From Muribaculaceae bacterium (GTDB lineage Bacteria; Bacteroidota; Bacteroidia; Bacteroidales; Muribaculaceae): a DNA stretch of 64,000 nucleotides. The position numbers and the translations under genes were made by a program. How positions within the stretch are numbered: the stretch's first letter is position 1; every line of letters starts with the position of its first letter. The notes beneath the pieces were generated by a model. It was given only the letters and a program-made list of their open reading frames with translations. It was not told where the DNA came from and searched no databases. Below are positions 8,166 to 16,195 of the stretch, one piece after another. The stretch is taken from the NCBI GenBank assembly GCA_022509085.1, contig JAFLTW010000007.1, positions 1 to 64,000 on the forward strand, in the 5' to 3' direction.

Positions 8166-9077
8166 ATGTGGCTGTTGGTTCCCATATTCTTTCTTGGTTT
8201 TCTCACGCCGATTCAGACGGCGGCCAACTCCAGGTTGCGTCAGGCAGTTATCTCCCCGATGGTTGCCTCCTTGGTGTCGTTTACAGTCGGCACCCTGTTT
8301 CTCGCCATAATTGTGTTATGCGAAAAGGGTTCCCTGCTGATTGAAAGCGAACTGATAAGTCGTCTGCCTTGGTGGGCGTGGTTCGGAGGTTTATGCGGAC
8401 TGTGGGGACTAACGGTCAATATCATCATATTCCCTAAACTCGGTGCCGTCCAAACTGCCTTGATGCCGATGCTCGGCCAAATTGGAATGGGGATAATAAT
8501 CGACAGTTTCGGGATGCTTCAGTCGCCGGTTTTTCCGTTCACTCTGAAAAGAGCTGCTGCTCTTGTAATCCTGCTTACCGGCATAGTGATGATAGTAAAG
8601 CGAAAAGAAAATGCGGAAAAGAAATCCAATCTTTTAGTTTGGCAACTTATCGGTATAAGCGGAGGCGCCATTTTTGCCATGCAACCGTCGATGAACAGTC
8701 TGCTGTCAATAGGTCTTTATTCTTCAGTCCATGCTGCTTTTGTTTCCTTCGTTACGGCCACCATCATGTTGTTTCTTTTGGTAGTCTTAATCCCCCGAGA
8801 TAGAATCAACATCCCCAAAATATTTTCTTTCGACCGCCCCTGGTGGTCGTGGCTCGGAGGTATAATTGGTGGCACCTTCGTTACCGGTTTCGCATTCTTC
8901 GCCTCTAAAACGGGTATTGGGTTACTGCTGGTTACGAGTATCTGTGGAATGCTTACCAACAGCCTTATCATCGACAAATATGGTTTGCTCGGAGCGATAA
9001 AGAAACGTATAGGGTTGTTGCAATACCTTGGATTGGTTTTAGTTGTTATCGGAATAATAATTTTAAGAATGAACTGA
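8166..9077 (+). CDS. DMT-family transporter, fused YdcZ-type repeat
   Basis: 303 residues with about ten hydrophobic segments arranged as two related halves. Each half has the pattern of the YdcZ/DUF606 branch of the drug/metabolite transporters: residues about 1-145 (ISPMVASLVSFTVGTLFLAI) and 155-303 (YSSVHAAFVSFVTATIMLFL), with a shared WW-W-GG motif (PWWAWFGGL and PWWSWLGGI). Single-domain YdcZ proteins have about 150 residues, so this is a natural duplication. It follows the aldo/keto reductase remnant by 9 bases. Substrate unknown. Confidence 0.75.
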   Translation: MWLLVPIFFLGFLTPIQTAANSRLRQAVISPMVASLVSFTVGTLFLAIIVLCEKGSLLIESELISRLPWWAWFGGLCGLWGLTVNIIIFPKLGAVQTALMPMLGQIGMGIIIDSFGMLQSPVFPFTLKRAAALVILLTGIVMIVKRKENAEKKSNLLVWQLIGISGGAIFAMQPSMNSLLSIGLYSSVHAAFVSFVTATIMLFLLVVLIPRDRINIPKIFSFDRPWWSWLGGIIGGTFVTGFAFFASKTGIGLLLVTSICGMLTNSLIIDKYGLLGAIKKRIGLLQYLGLVLVVIGIIILRMN

Positions 9078-9112
9078 TGAACTACAATCATGGCAAAGAG
9101 TAAAAGAATTTG

Positions 9113-9120
9113 TAACTTTG
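9113..9120 (+). promoter_or_regulatory. -7 box of the AraC regulator gene
   Basis: TAACTTTG lies four bases before the ATG at 9125. If transcription starts the usual few bases after this box, the mRNA would begin at or next to the start codon. No good upstream element is seen. Confidence 0.45.
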
Positions 9121-9124
9121 CAGT

Positions 9125-9943
9125 ATGAATAGCCACAGCGTGTATAACTATAAGGATATAATCTACAGCTGTTTTCAGCCGGAGGAGTCGCTCTCGGAAC
9201 ATTCATTGCCTCATCATGCCCTGATTTACGTGTATTCCGGAGAGATTCAGATTGCCGATAACGGCAAGGAGCAAATAGTTAGAGCCGGCGAGTATGTTTT
9301 CTTGAAACGAGACAATCGGGTCAAGATACATAAGCACACTCATGGTTCGGATCCCTATAAGGCTATAAGCATAAGATTCGACAGAAAATTTCTTAGAGAC
9401 TATTTCCGGTCACTAAAAAAAGAACAGTTGCCTCAAAATGTCAAGCGCTTCAAAGAAGCCGTTATCAAGATGGAGCATTCACCCTATGTCGAATCACTGT
9501 TCGTTTCGCTTTTCCCATTTACAGACCGCGGCATCAAGCCATCGGAGGAGTTTGTGAAGATGAAGATGAATGAGGCGATGAGTTATATTCTTGAAGCCGA
9601 CACTCGGTTTTATCCTACATTATTCGATTTCAACAATCCCTGGAAAATAGACCTGCTTGAATTCATGGAGCAGAATTATATGCAGGATATGAGTCTTGAG
9701 CAATTTGCGCTCTATACCGGACGGAGTCTTGCCAGTTTCAAACGCGACTTCGCCGAAATAAGTGAACTCTCGCCGCAGAAATGGCTTATTGAAAAAAGGC
9801 TTACAAAAGCCCATGAGCTTATTGAAAATGGTAGCTCAGTAACTGATGCATATATCGAAGTCGGATTCAAAAACCGCTCCCACTTCTCGACAGCGTTCAA
9901 GAATTGCTACGGCTATTCACCGAATATGTTACTTACGAAATAA
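9125..9943 (+). CDS. AraC-family transcriptional regulator
   Basis: 272 residues. The N-terminal half (about 20-110) is cupin-like (HALIYVYSGEIQI, RAGEYVFLKRDNRVKIHKH) and would sense a ligand. The C-terminal half (about 175-272) has two helix-turn-helix motifs of the AraC type (MSLEQFALYTGRSLASFKRDF and VTDAYIEVGFKNRSHFSTAF). It stands just before an acetyltransferase and a CMD-cupin protein and probably regulates these or the genes upstream. The -7 box TAACTTTG is only four bases before the ATG. Confidence 0.88.
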   Translation: MNSHSVYNYKDIIYSCFQPEESLSEHSLPHHALIYVYSGEIQIADNGKEQIVRAGEYVFLKRDNRVKIHKHTHGSDPYKAISIRFDRKFLRDYFRSLKKEQLPQNVKRFKEAVIKMEHSPYVESLFVSLFPFTDRGIKPSEEFVKMKMNEAMSYILEADTRFYPTLFDFNNPWKIDLLEFMEQNYMQDMSLEQFALYTGRSLASFKRDFAEISELSPQKWLIEKRLTKAHELIENGSSVTDAYIEVGFKNRSHFSTAFKNCYGYSPNMLLTK

Positions 9944-9950
9944 AGACAAA

Positions 9951-10511
9951 ATGACTTTAGAAGAATTTAAGGAATTTGTTAAGACAGGTAGGCCGATAGA
10001 TACCCCCGAGGCTATCGAGGTGCTCAACAGCCAAAACGATGAGGCCCGAAAAATAACAGCCAAATTGAATGGAGGTTATCATCCCATGGAGGAAATTCGG
10101 GAGATTCTCTCCGAGCTTTTCGGGTATAGAGTTCCCGACAATTTTCGAGTGTTCCCCCCTTTTTACACTGATTTCGGTCGCAACATCCATGTAGGTGACA
10201 ATGTGTTTATCAACGCCTGCTGTCAGTTTCAAGACCAAGGTGGCGTTTGGCTCGGCGATGGTTGCCTGATAGGTCACAATGTTGTTTTTGCCACTTTAAA
10301 CCACGATCTGGATCCCGAGCGCCGTCAGATATGCGTGCCCAAAAGGATAGTTGTCGGCAAGAACGCTTGGATAGGCTCCAACTCCACTATCCTTACTGGT
10401 GTAACAATCGGCGACAATGCCGTGGTAGCGGCAGGAGCGGTAGTGACAAAAGATGTTGAGGCAAATACAATTGTCGGTGGTGTGCCGGCCAAATTCATAA
10501 AAAGAATATGA
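9951..10511 (+). CDS. Sugar/maltose O-acetyltransferase-like protein
   Basis: 186 residues of the left-handed beta-helix (hexapeptide repeat) acetyltransferase family. A short alpha-helical N-terminal part is followed by repeats from about residue 70 (GRNIHVGDNVFINACC, then IVVGKNAWIGSNSTILTG and GDNAVVAAGAVVTKDV). The His of ATLNHDLDPERR is the probable catalytic base. The ending GGVPAKFIKRI is typical of the Maa/NodL group. The start at 9951 is 7 bases after the AraC gene. It overlaps the next gene by 4 bases. Confidence 0.85.
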   Translation: MTLEEFKEFVKTGRPIDTPEAIEVLNSQNDEARKITAKLNGGYHPMEEIREILSELFGYRVPDNFRVFPPFYTDFGRNIHVGDNVFINACCQFQDQGGVWLGDGCLIGHNVVFATLNHDLDPERRQICVPKRIVVGKNAWIGSNSTILTGVTIGDNAVVAAGAVVTKDVEANTIVGGVPAKFIKRI

Positions 10512-11326
10512 GAAAGAAAATAATCTTAGTGTTAACTTTAGTTATATTTAATTTGAATCTTATGGCACAGACAAAAATAGTTCAGACGGCAGGACGCGAG
10601 CAGCTTGGCGACTTCGCTCCGGAGTTCGCTCACCTCAACGACGACATCCTTTTCGGGGAAGTTTGGAGCAGGACCGACAAACTTTCACTCCGCGACCGCA
10701 GCCTCGTGACGATAACCTCTCTTATTTCTCAGGGAATTACCGACAGCTCTCTTACATACCACTTACAGGAAGCAAAGAAAAACGGCATTACACGTTCGGA
10801 GGCTGCCGAAATAATTACCCACATCGCTTTCTATGCAGGTTGGCCGAAAGCATGGGCGGCATTCCGGCTCGCCAAAGACGTTTGGAAAGACGATACTCCC
10901 GGAGAGGATGCACGAGCGGAGCATCAACGCAAGATGATATTTCCTATCGGCGACCCTAACCCCTATGCCCAATACTTCACCGGCAATTCTTACCTCGCTC
11001 CGGTTTCCAACGAACAGATAACATGTTTCAACGTAACGTTTGAGCCGACTGTGCGCAACAACTGGCACATACATAAGGCCGACAAAGGAGGCGGTCAGGT
11101 TTTGATAGGAGTCGCTGGCAAAGGCTGGTATCAGGAAGAAGGCAAACCTGCGGTTGAGATCCTCCCCGGCACCGTAATCCATATTCCTGCCAACGTCAAG
11201 CATTGGCATGGTGCGCAGAAAGACGGATGGTTCTCCCACCTTGCATTTGAAATCGAAGGCGAAAACGCTTCCAACATCTGGCTCGAACCCGTTACCGATG
11301 CCGAATACAACTCCTTAGAAAACTAA
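10508..11326 (+). CDS. Secreted carboxymuconolactone decarboxylase-cupin fusion
   Basis: 272 residues with a signal peptide (cleavage near NLMAQ). Residues about 30-130 are carboxymuconolactone-decarboxylase-like (DRSLVTITSLISQG, ITHIAFYAGWPKAWAAF), without the CxxC of AhpD-type members. Residues about 170-260 form a cupin with a likely metal site (HIHKADKGGGQ, PANVKHWHG). Such CMD-cupin fusions are common in Bacteroidales beside SDR and aldo/keto reductase genes. The substrate is not known. The gene starts inside the stop of the acetyltransferase gene and is followed by a very strong hairpin. Confidence 0.8.
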   Translation: MRKKIILVLTLVIFNLNLMAQTKIVQTAGREQLGDFAPEFAHLNDDILFGEVWSRTDKLSLRDRSLVTITSLISQGITDSSLTYHLQEAKKNGITRSEAAEIITHIAFYAGWPKAWAAFRLAKDVWKDDTPGEDARAEHQRKMIFPIGDPNPYAQYFTGNSYLAPVSNEQITCFNVTFEPTVRNNWHIHKADKGGGQVLIGVAGKGWYQEEGKPAVEILPGTVIHIPANVKHWHGAQKDGWFSHLAFEIEGENASNIWLEPVTDAEYNSLEN

Positions 11327-11335
11327 TCGAGCCCT

Positions 11336-11392
11336 TGCAGTATTATAGACTGAGAGCGACCTTCAAAGTCGCTCTCAGTCTATAATACTGCA
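11336..11392. terminator. 25-bp perfect inverted repeat, probable terminator
   Basis: Bases 11336-11360 pair perfectly with 11368-11392 across a 7-base loop. The hairpin starts 9 bases after the stop of the CMD-cupin gene. Only modest T runs follow (CTTTCTGAGTTTTTC), so it is a stable mRNA end or an imperfect intrinsic terminator. The exact symmetry would work on both strands. Confidence 0.65.
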
Positions 11393-11478
11393 CTTTCTGA
11401 GTTTTTCTGCAAAATTATGGCTACAGCAAGGTCTATCAAAAGACACAAAAACGGACACGTCAATCCGAAAAAATTTCG

Positions 11479-11486
11479 TAAATTTG
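11479..11486 (+). promoter_or_regulatory. -7 box of the KilA-N gene
   Basis: TAAATTTG stands 24 bases before the ATG at 11511. No matching upstream TTTG-like element is seen at 19-21 bases. Confidence 0.4.
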
Positions 11487-11510
11487 CCTTTGGAAATCAA
11501 ACTTTAAAAG

Positions 11511-12326
11511 ATGGCAAAAATTATTGTTCAAAATACACCTGTAACCATTCTCGTTCAGAATGAGCAAGATTACATCTCACTTACGGATATGGCTACTGCC
11601 AAAGATGGAGATAATCGCTCGGCTGATATTATAAAAAATTGGTTAAGGAATAGATATACAATTGAATTTCTTGGGACTTGGGAAATTATACATAATCCTA
11701 ATTTTAAAGTGGTCGAATTTGACCACTTTAGAATGTCAGCAGGGTTACCATCGTTTGTTTTAAGTGCCACTGAATGGATTGAAAAAACAAATGCTATTGG
11801 TATAATAGTAAGAAAAGGTAGATATGGTGGGACCTACGCACATAAAGATATAGCTTTTGAATTTGGATCTGCTATTAATGTACCTTTTAAGCTATATCTT
11901 ATTGAAGAATTTCAACGACTCAAAGAGGAGGAACAGAAACTAATCGGGTGGTCGGCTAAACGTGAGCTGTCCAAAATCAATTATCGCATTCACACCGATG
12001 CCATTAAGACCCATTTGCTTCCTTCCGAAATTACACGCGAACAGGCAACTAGAGTCTATGCTGACGAAGCCGATGTATTAAATGTTGCGATGTTCGGTAA
12101 AACAGCTCGCCAATGGAGAGAGGAAAATCCCGGTTTGAAGGGAAATATCCGTGATTATGCGACAATCAACGAGTTAATTTGCCTTTCAAATATGGAAAAC
12201 CTTAATGCCGTGTTCATCGAACAAGGGATGCCTCAAAGCGAAAGGCTTATGAAACTTAATCAAATTGCTATTCATCAAATGACGGTGCTCGAATCTACAG
12301 AAACCCCTCGGAAATTGTTGAAATGA
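11511..12326 (+). CDS. KilA-N domain protein
   Basis: 271 residues. The N-terminal domain (about 1-130) is a KilA-N DNA-binding domain (QDYISLTDMATAKDGDNRSA, then KNWLRNRYTIEFLGTWE and GRYGGTYAHKDIAFEFGSA). The C-terminal half is helical and of the kind found in Bacteroidetes chromosomal KilA-N proteins. KilA-N domains come from phage antirepressor-like proteins, so the gene may be of phage origin, but no other phage gene is near. It is a single-gene unit after the 25-bp hairpin. Confidence 0.85.
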   Translation: MAKIIVQNTPVTILVQNEQDYISLTDMATAKDGDNRSADIIKNWLRNRYTIEFLGTWEIIHNPNFKVVEFDHFRMSAGLPSFVLSATEWIEKTNAIGIIVRKGRYGGTYAHKDIAFEFGSAINVPFKLYLIEEFQRLKEEEQKLIGWSAKRELSKINYRIHTDAIKTHLLPSEITREQATRVYADEADVLNVAMFGKTARQWREENPGLKGNIRDYATINELICLSNMENLNAVFIEQGMPQSERLMKLNQIAIHQMTVLESTETPRKLLK

Positions 12327-12890
12327 AACCTCAGCTTGCCAGGCTCATAACTCCGGTATGAGTTGGGAGAGGGAGTTTATGTCGATAGCCATAATCGTGC
12401 TGATTTGAATTGTATTCCAACCTGGGCTGCACTCGGCATAACTGGAGCAAGCTCCGTTCTGTATTCGTTGGCATGAAAAGTCGTCAGCTATAAGTTGAAA
12501 TACGTAAAGATCTTATCTTTGCATCGTTGAATCCCGGTAGCCCCTGAGCAATCAAGCTATCGGGTTTTGTTTTTACTGCAAAATTAAGAAATTTTGCTGA
12601 GATATAGACCACATTGCATGGGAGCCCCATAGCACTTTTTATCTAATTTATATTGAAATAGAAGAAACTATGAATAAAACTATCAGACTTAAAAAGATGT
12701 TGGCAGACCTCCCTCTACTGAAATAAAAAGATTCTTTCGTAAAATAGTAATAGGGTTTCATCAACGATTGAAGAATGCAGCTCGCTTTATAGTATGGATT
12801 ATAGCAACCAAAATCATGAGGAACCCTATTTTGCCATGTACCAACCCTAAAGATTTTTTTAAGTACCTCTTCGAGGGAAAATTATTCCGA
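12327..12890. other. Long intergenic region with remnant-like pieces
   Basis: About 560 bases between the KilA-N gene and an AraC gene read toward it. It contains a small GGAGCaaGCTCC dyad near 12443, a -7-like TATCTTTG (12514-12521) followed at once by a terminator, and a 30-base sequence (12575-12604) nearly identical to the promoter of the gene ending at 17532. An 18-codon frame at 12670 begins like an aldo/keto reductase (MNKTIRL) but then ends. No real gene is supported. Confidence 0.4.
12533..12575 (+). terminator. Rho-independent terminator-like hairpin
   Basis: CCCGGTAGC (about 12533-12541) pairs with GCTATCGGG (with one G-T pair), followed by TTTTGTTTTT. A -7-like box (TATCTTTG, 12514-12521) precedes it by 12 bases, so the pair could define an RNA of about 50 bases. 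Equally, this may be the end of a lost gene. Confidence 0.55.
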
Positions 12891-13727
12891 CTAAAGTTTG
12901 GGTTTATACGTAGAGTTTGCCACTCGATAGGCAGTAGGGGACATTCCGAGATGTTTTTGTGCATACCTGCTGAAATATGAGAGTGAGGAAAAGTTCATTT
13001 CTTCGCTTATCTGCGTAAAGGTAAGTCCGGAATTTTTCAGGAAATCAATAAGAACCGGCACCGCATATTTGTCAATCAGATTCATCACGCTGTTTCCTGT
13101 TATTCTCTTTACGGTTTCCGAAAGATATTTAGGCGACACGTTCAGTTCGTTGGCATAGTAAGCCACTTCCCGATAACGCTTGGCACGACCATTTTCCAAA
13201 AGAGCCAAAAGGCGTTTTACAACATTGGTTGTTCGCTCAGTCGGTGAGGTTTCACAGTGAAGTTTTGCATGGAAATCAAAGAGGTCGTATATCATTGTCA
13301 GAGCAAGACTGCCGATAAGCTCGTCATAGAAAAGATGGTGATTGTCTGCGCTTCTCAATCGCAGCTGCTCGATGTCATTATTGAAACGCCGTGCGTCTTC
13401 TTCACTCAATGGAATAACCGGATTTTCAAAAAGACTTATATGCCCTCCTATACCATAATGATTGGCAGGGAGAAGATTATAAAGGAACTTGAAAGGGGCT
13501 GCTATAAAGCGTATTTCCAAATCTTCGGAAGCATTGATATGTGTAACAAGCTCAGGATGACTTATAACTGCAGCATCATTCTTCTTTAAGGTTACAGGTT
13601 TGCTGTTAAAAAGAAACATGGCATCTCCTTCGTTGCAAATGAGATGCACCCCCCAGTCAGTAAAGTGGGGTGAATTAATCCGATTTATATCCACTGAATA
13701 AATTATTTCAGCCTTATTGGTTTTCAT
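12891..13727 (-). CDS. AraC-family transcriptional regulator
   Basis: 278 residues from the ATG at 13727 (an in-frame ATG at 13757 is possible). The N-terminal half is a cupin-like sensor (WGVHLICNEGDAMFLFNSK, VTLKKNDAAVISHPE). The C-terminal 95 residues carry two helix-turn-helix motifs (YREVAYYANELNVSPKYLSE and FTQISEEMNFSSLSYFSRYA). It is divergent from the aldo/keto reductase-flavodoxin operon, the usual arrangement for a regulator of those genes. The effector is unknown. Confidence 0.85.
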   Translation of the reverse strand: MKTNKAEIIYSVDINRINSPHFTDWGVHLICNEGDAMFLFNSKPVTLKKNDAAVISHPELVTHINASEDLEIRFIAAPFKFLYNLLPANHYGIGGHISLFENPVIPLSEEDARRFNNDIEQLRLRSADNHHLFYDELIGSLALTMIYDLFDFHAKLHCETSPTERTTNVVKRLLALLENGRAKRYREVAYYANELNVSPKYLSETVKRITGNSVMNLIDKYAVPVLIDFLKNSGLTFTQISEEMNFSSLSYFSRYAQKHLGMSPTAYRVANSTYKPKL

Positions 13728-13809
13728 ATTTAGTGTAAAATTAGCATTTTCCCGCAAAATGTAAAAACTTCAGCGAAAAATTGAAAATATGTGATGAATT
13801 TTAACATAT

Positions 13810-13817
13810 TAACTTTG
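13810..13817 (+). promoter_or_regulatory. -7 box of the aldo/keto reductase operon
   Basis: TAACTTTG stands 28 bases before the ATG at 13846, in the space shared with the divergent AraC gene. The upstream element is poor, which would suit an activator-dependent promoter. Confidence 0.45.
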
Positions 13818-13845
13818 CGTCAGAAAATTTAATATCATTCATACC

Positions 13846-14703
13846 ATGGACAAAACTATTAAACTTAACAATGGTGTAGAAATGCCTCTCGTGGGCTATG
13901 GAGTGTTTCAGGTTGACCCTGCGGAATGCGAACGCTGCGTAACAGAAGCGTTGTCTGTAGGATATCGTTCTATCGATACCGCCCAGGCCTATTTTAACGA
14001 GGAGGGAGTAGGCAATGCATGGCGCAAGAGCGGTATTGCACGCGAAGACCTGTTCCTGACGACGAAAGTCTGGGTAAGCAACTTCGAAGGCAATAAGGCA
14101 GCCGAATCAATCGACACTTCGCTTCGCAAACTTCAGACGGACTATATCGACCTTCTTCTTATCCATCAGTGCTTCGGGGATTACTACAATGCTTACCGCG
14201 CTATGGAAGATGCGTTGAAGGCCGGGAAAGTTCGTGCAATCGGTGTCAGCAACTTCTATTATGACCGTTTCGTGGATATTGCCGAGATGATGGATGTTAA
14301 GCCTGCCGTAAATCAGATTGAAGTGAACGTTTTCGCACAGCAGAAACCGATGCAAGAACTCTGCGCTAAATATGGCACTCATCTCATGGCATGGGGACCG
14401 CTTGCCGAAGGATTCAACAATTTCTTCACCAATCCGGTGCTTGCGGAAATCGGCATCAAATACGGTAAGAGTGTGGCTCAGGTGGCTCTCCGTTATCTCG
14501 TTCAACGCGATATCATCGTTATCCCTAAATCGGTCCGTAAGGAACGTATGGAGCAGAATTTCGATATTATGGACTTCGAACTTTCTGCCGATGACATGAA
14601 AGCCATCTCAGCCCTCGACCTTGGGCACGGAGTCGTTGTCAACTTCGAAGACCCGATGCAACGAGTATCCCTTTTCGACATCATAAAGAAATACAAGGTA
14701 TGA
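13846..14703 (+). CDS. Aldo/keto reductase
   Basis: 285 residues, the full length of the family. The catalytic residues are in place: Asp and Tyr in SIDTAQAYFNEEGVG (about 46-60), Lys in LTTKVW and His in LLLIHQ. The C-terminal cofactor segment (IVIPKSVRKERMEQN) indicates NADPH use. It overlaps the flavodoxin gene by ATGA. The SDR, flavodoxin and AraC neighbours suggest a redox or carbonyl-detoxification role. It is the intact comparison for the two broken aldo/keto reductases at 8007 and 15258. Confidence 0.92.
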   Translation: MDKTIKLNNGVEMPLVGYGVFQVDPAECERCVTEALSVGYRSIDTAQAYFNEEGVGNAWRKSGIAREDLFLTTKVWVSNFEGNKAAESIDTSLRKLQTDYIDLLLIHQCFGDYYNAYRAMEDALKAGKVRAIGVSNFYYDRFVDIAEMMDVKPAVNQIEVNVFAQQKPMQELCAKYGTHLMAWGPLAEGFNNFFTNPVLAEIGIKYGKSVAQVALRYLVQRDIIVIPKSVRKERMEQNFDIMDFELSADDMKAISALDLGHGVVVNFEDPMQRVSLFDIIKKYKV

Positions 14704-15230
14704 GCAAAACCTCAGTTTTAGTCTTATTTTTCTCTCATACCGGGGAGAACTATAATGTAGGATATATCGAGGAAGGTAATACAGCCATCATCGCCGATAT
14801 GATTGCAGATGCAACCGGCGCTGATAAATTCGAGATAGTTCCTGAAAAGGATTATTCTGTGGATTACAACGAATGTATCGAAATTGCGCAGCAGGAGAAA
14901 CGCGCCAATGCTCGCCCTGCTGTCAAAGGCGATATAGCGATAGAGGATTATGATGTAATCTTCCTTGGCTATCCCAACTGGTGGGGAGAGGTGCCGATGT
15001 GTGTCTACACATTCATAGAGAAACACGACTGGAACGGCAAGACAGTCATTCCTTTCATCACCTACGAAGGCAGCGGAATGGGTGGCACAGACAGCAAGAT
15101 AGCAAAAGCCACTACCGGCTCCAATACACTTGTCGGCAAAGGTCTTGCCGTGCAGGGAAAGGTTGCACAGGAAAACCGGACATCCGCTAAAAAATCAGTT
15201 GACAACTGGCTGACAGGATTGGGATTTTGA
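14700..15230 (+). CDS. Flavodoxin
   Basis: 176 residues with the FMN-binding fold: an N-terminal loop with SHTGENYNVG (near residues 12-21, the phosphate loop region) and FLGYPNWWGEVPMCVYTFIE, the aromatic segment that stacks on FMN. It has no signal peptide and should be cytoplasmic. It is translationally coupled to the aldo/keto reductase (ATGA overlap) and may serve as its partner or as a quinone reductase-like enzyme. Confidence 0.85.
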   Translation: MSKTSVLVLFFSHTGENYNVGYIEEGNTAIIADMIADATGADKFEIVPEKDYSVDYNECIEIAQQEKRANARPAVKGDIAIEDYDVIFLGYPNWWGEVPMCVYTFIEKHDWNGKTVIPFITYEGSGMGGTDSKIAKATTGSNTLVGKGLAVQGKVAQENRTSAKKSVDNWLTGLGF

Positions 15231-15257
15231 TTAATTTTACGAACAAATTTCAAGATT

Positions 15258-15375
15258 ATGAAATACGCTGAATTAGGAGATACAGGGATTAAGGTTTCCC
15301 GCATCTGCGCAGGCTGTATGTCTTATGAACTATCTTGACGAACCTTACATCCCCCACACAATAGTAGGTCCGCTC
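15258..15375 (+). pseudogene. Second aldo/keto reductase remnant, internally deleted
   Basis: The frame from 15258 encodes MKYAELGDTGIKVSRICAGC, the start of a YajO/Tas-type aldo/keto reductase, then stops at 15338 after 26 codons. In another frame, overlapping from about 15327, the sequence reads NYLDEPYIPHTIVGPL, the usual C-terminal end of the same enzyme group. The middle of the gene, about 280 residues, is gone and the join is out of frame. It lies between two flavodoxin genes. No function is expected. Confidence 0.75.
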
Positions 15376-15398
15376 CCTGAAGGTCCAAACCCATTGCC

Positions 15399-15406
15399 TA
15401 TCTTTG
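15399..15406 (+). promoter_or_regulatory. -7 box of the flavodoxin-like lipoprotein gene
   Basis: TATCTTTG stands 16 bases before the ATG at 15423. The upstream half of a promoter is not recognisable. Confidence 0.35.
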
Positions 15407-15422
15407 TAAAAAAAATACAAAT

Positions 15423-16007
15423 ATGAAAATAAAAACAATTATGGCCGCTTTGGTCGGATTTCTTATGACGATGACCGCTTGCGCCCAAACACAACAAAGT
15501 AAAGAATCTAAACCTGAAAATATGGATAAAGGAAAGAAAGTATTGGTGGCATACTTCTCGGCCACCGGGACAACTAAAGCCGTAGCCGAGGATTTAGCAA
15601 AAGTTATGGATGCCACCCTCTTTGAGATAGAACCGAACGAAAAATATACGTCCGCGGACCTTGACTGGCAAGACGACAAAAGCCGCAGCTCGATTGAAAT
15701 GCATGACCCGAATTCGCGTCCCGCTGTGAAAAACAAGGTTGATGATATTGCACAATACGATGTAGTCTTTATTGGCTATCCCATTTGGTGGTATATCGCC
15801 CCGACTATTATCAATACTTTCATTGATGAAAACAATCTTGACGGCAAGAAAGTGTATTGCTTCGCCACATCGGGCGGTTCTCCAATCGGTCCATGCGTCG
15901 ATGCTTTGAAGAAGCAATATCCCGATATTGATTGGCAGGAGGGAAAACTTCTTAACCATGCATCCAAGGAAACACTTGAAGCATGGAAACAAGAGATAGG
16001 ACTTTAG
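15423..16007 (+). CDS. Exported flavodoxin-like lipoprotein
   Basis: 194 residues. The first 20 residues are a signal sequence ending in a lipobox-like MTMTAC, so this flavodoxin is probably exported and lipid-anchored, unlike the cytoplasmic one at 14700. The flavodoxin domain begins at about residue 38 (KVLVAYFSATGTTKAVAEDL, phosphate loop) and includes FIGYPIWWYIAPTIINTFID. It follows the second aldo/keto reductase remnant and has its own -7 box. Exported flavodoxins of this type recur in Bacteroidales redox clusters; the partner is unknown. Confidence 0.82.
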   Translation: MKIKTIMAALVGFLMTMTACAQTQQSKESKPENMDKGKKVLVAYFSATGTTKAVAEDLAKVMDATLFEIEPNEKYTSADLDWQDDKSRSSIEMHDPNSRPAVKNKVDDIAQYDVVFIGYPIWWYIAPTIINTFIDENNLDGKKVYCFATSGGSPIGPCVDALKKQYPDIDWQEGKLLNHASKETLEAWKQEIGL

Positions 16008-16169
16008 GCATTTATCATAAATGCCTTTATAAGGAGTCCGGCGTGATTCTTTGAAATTATTTATTGTGGGATGCAAGGATATTAGCAAACCATGTGAGTA
16101 AAAGAAGAACACATAGATTCAAACCCTGAGTAAGGAGGCTAAAAGATATGAAAACTGAAGAAAAATGAG

Positions 16170-16177
16170 TAACTTTG
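16170..16177 (+). promoter_or_regulatory. -7 box of the lipoprotein gene at 16196
   Basis: TAACTTTG with TATG 19 bases upstream (16147-16150), one mismatch to TTTG. The ATG follows after 18 bases. Confidence 0.45.
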
Positions 16178-16195
16178 CGGAAATAGCTTAACATC

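Noticed and set aside
11511..12326. KilA-N gene as a sign of a prophage
   Set aside because: No integrase, capsid, terminase or lysis gene lies near it; such solitary genes are common in Bacteroidetes chromosomes.
12670..12726. 18-codon frame beginning like an aldo/keto reductase (MNKTIRL)
   Set aside because: The similarity covers only seven residues and no C-terminal half follows, unlike the two accepted remnants.
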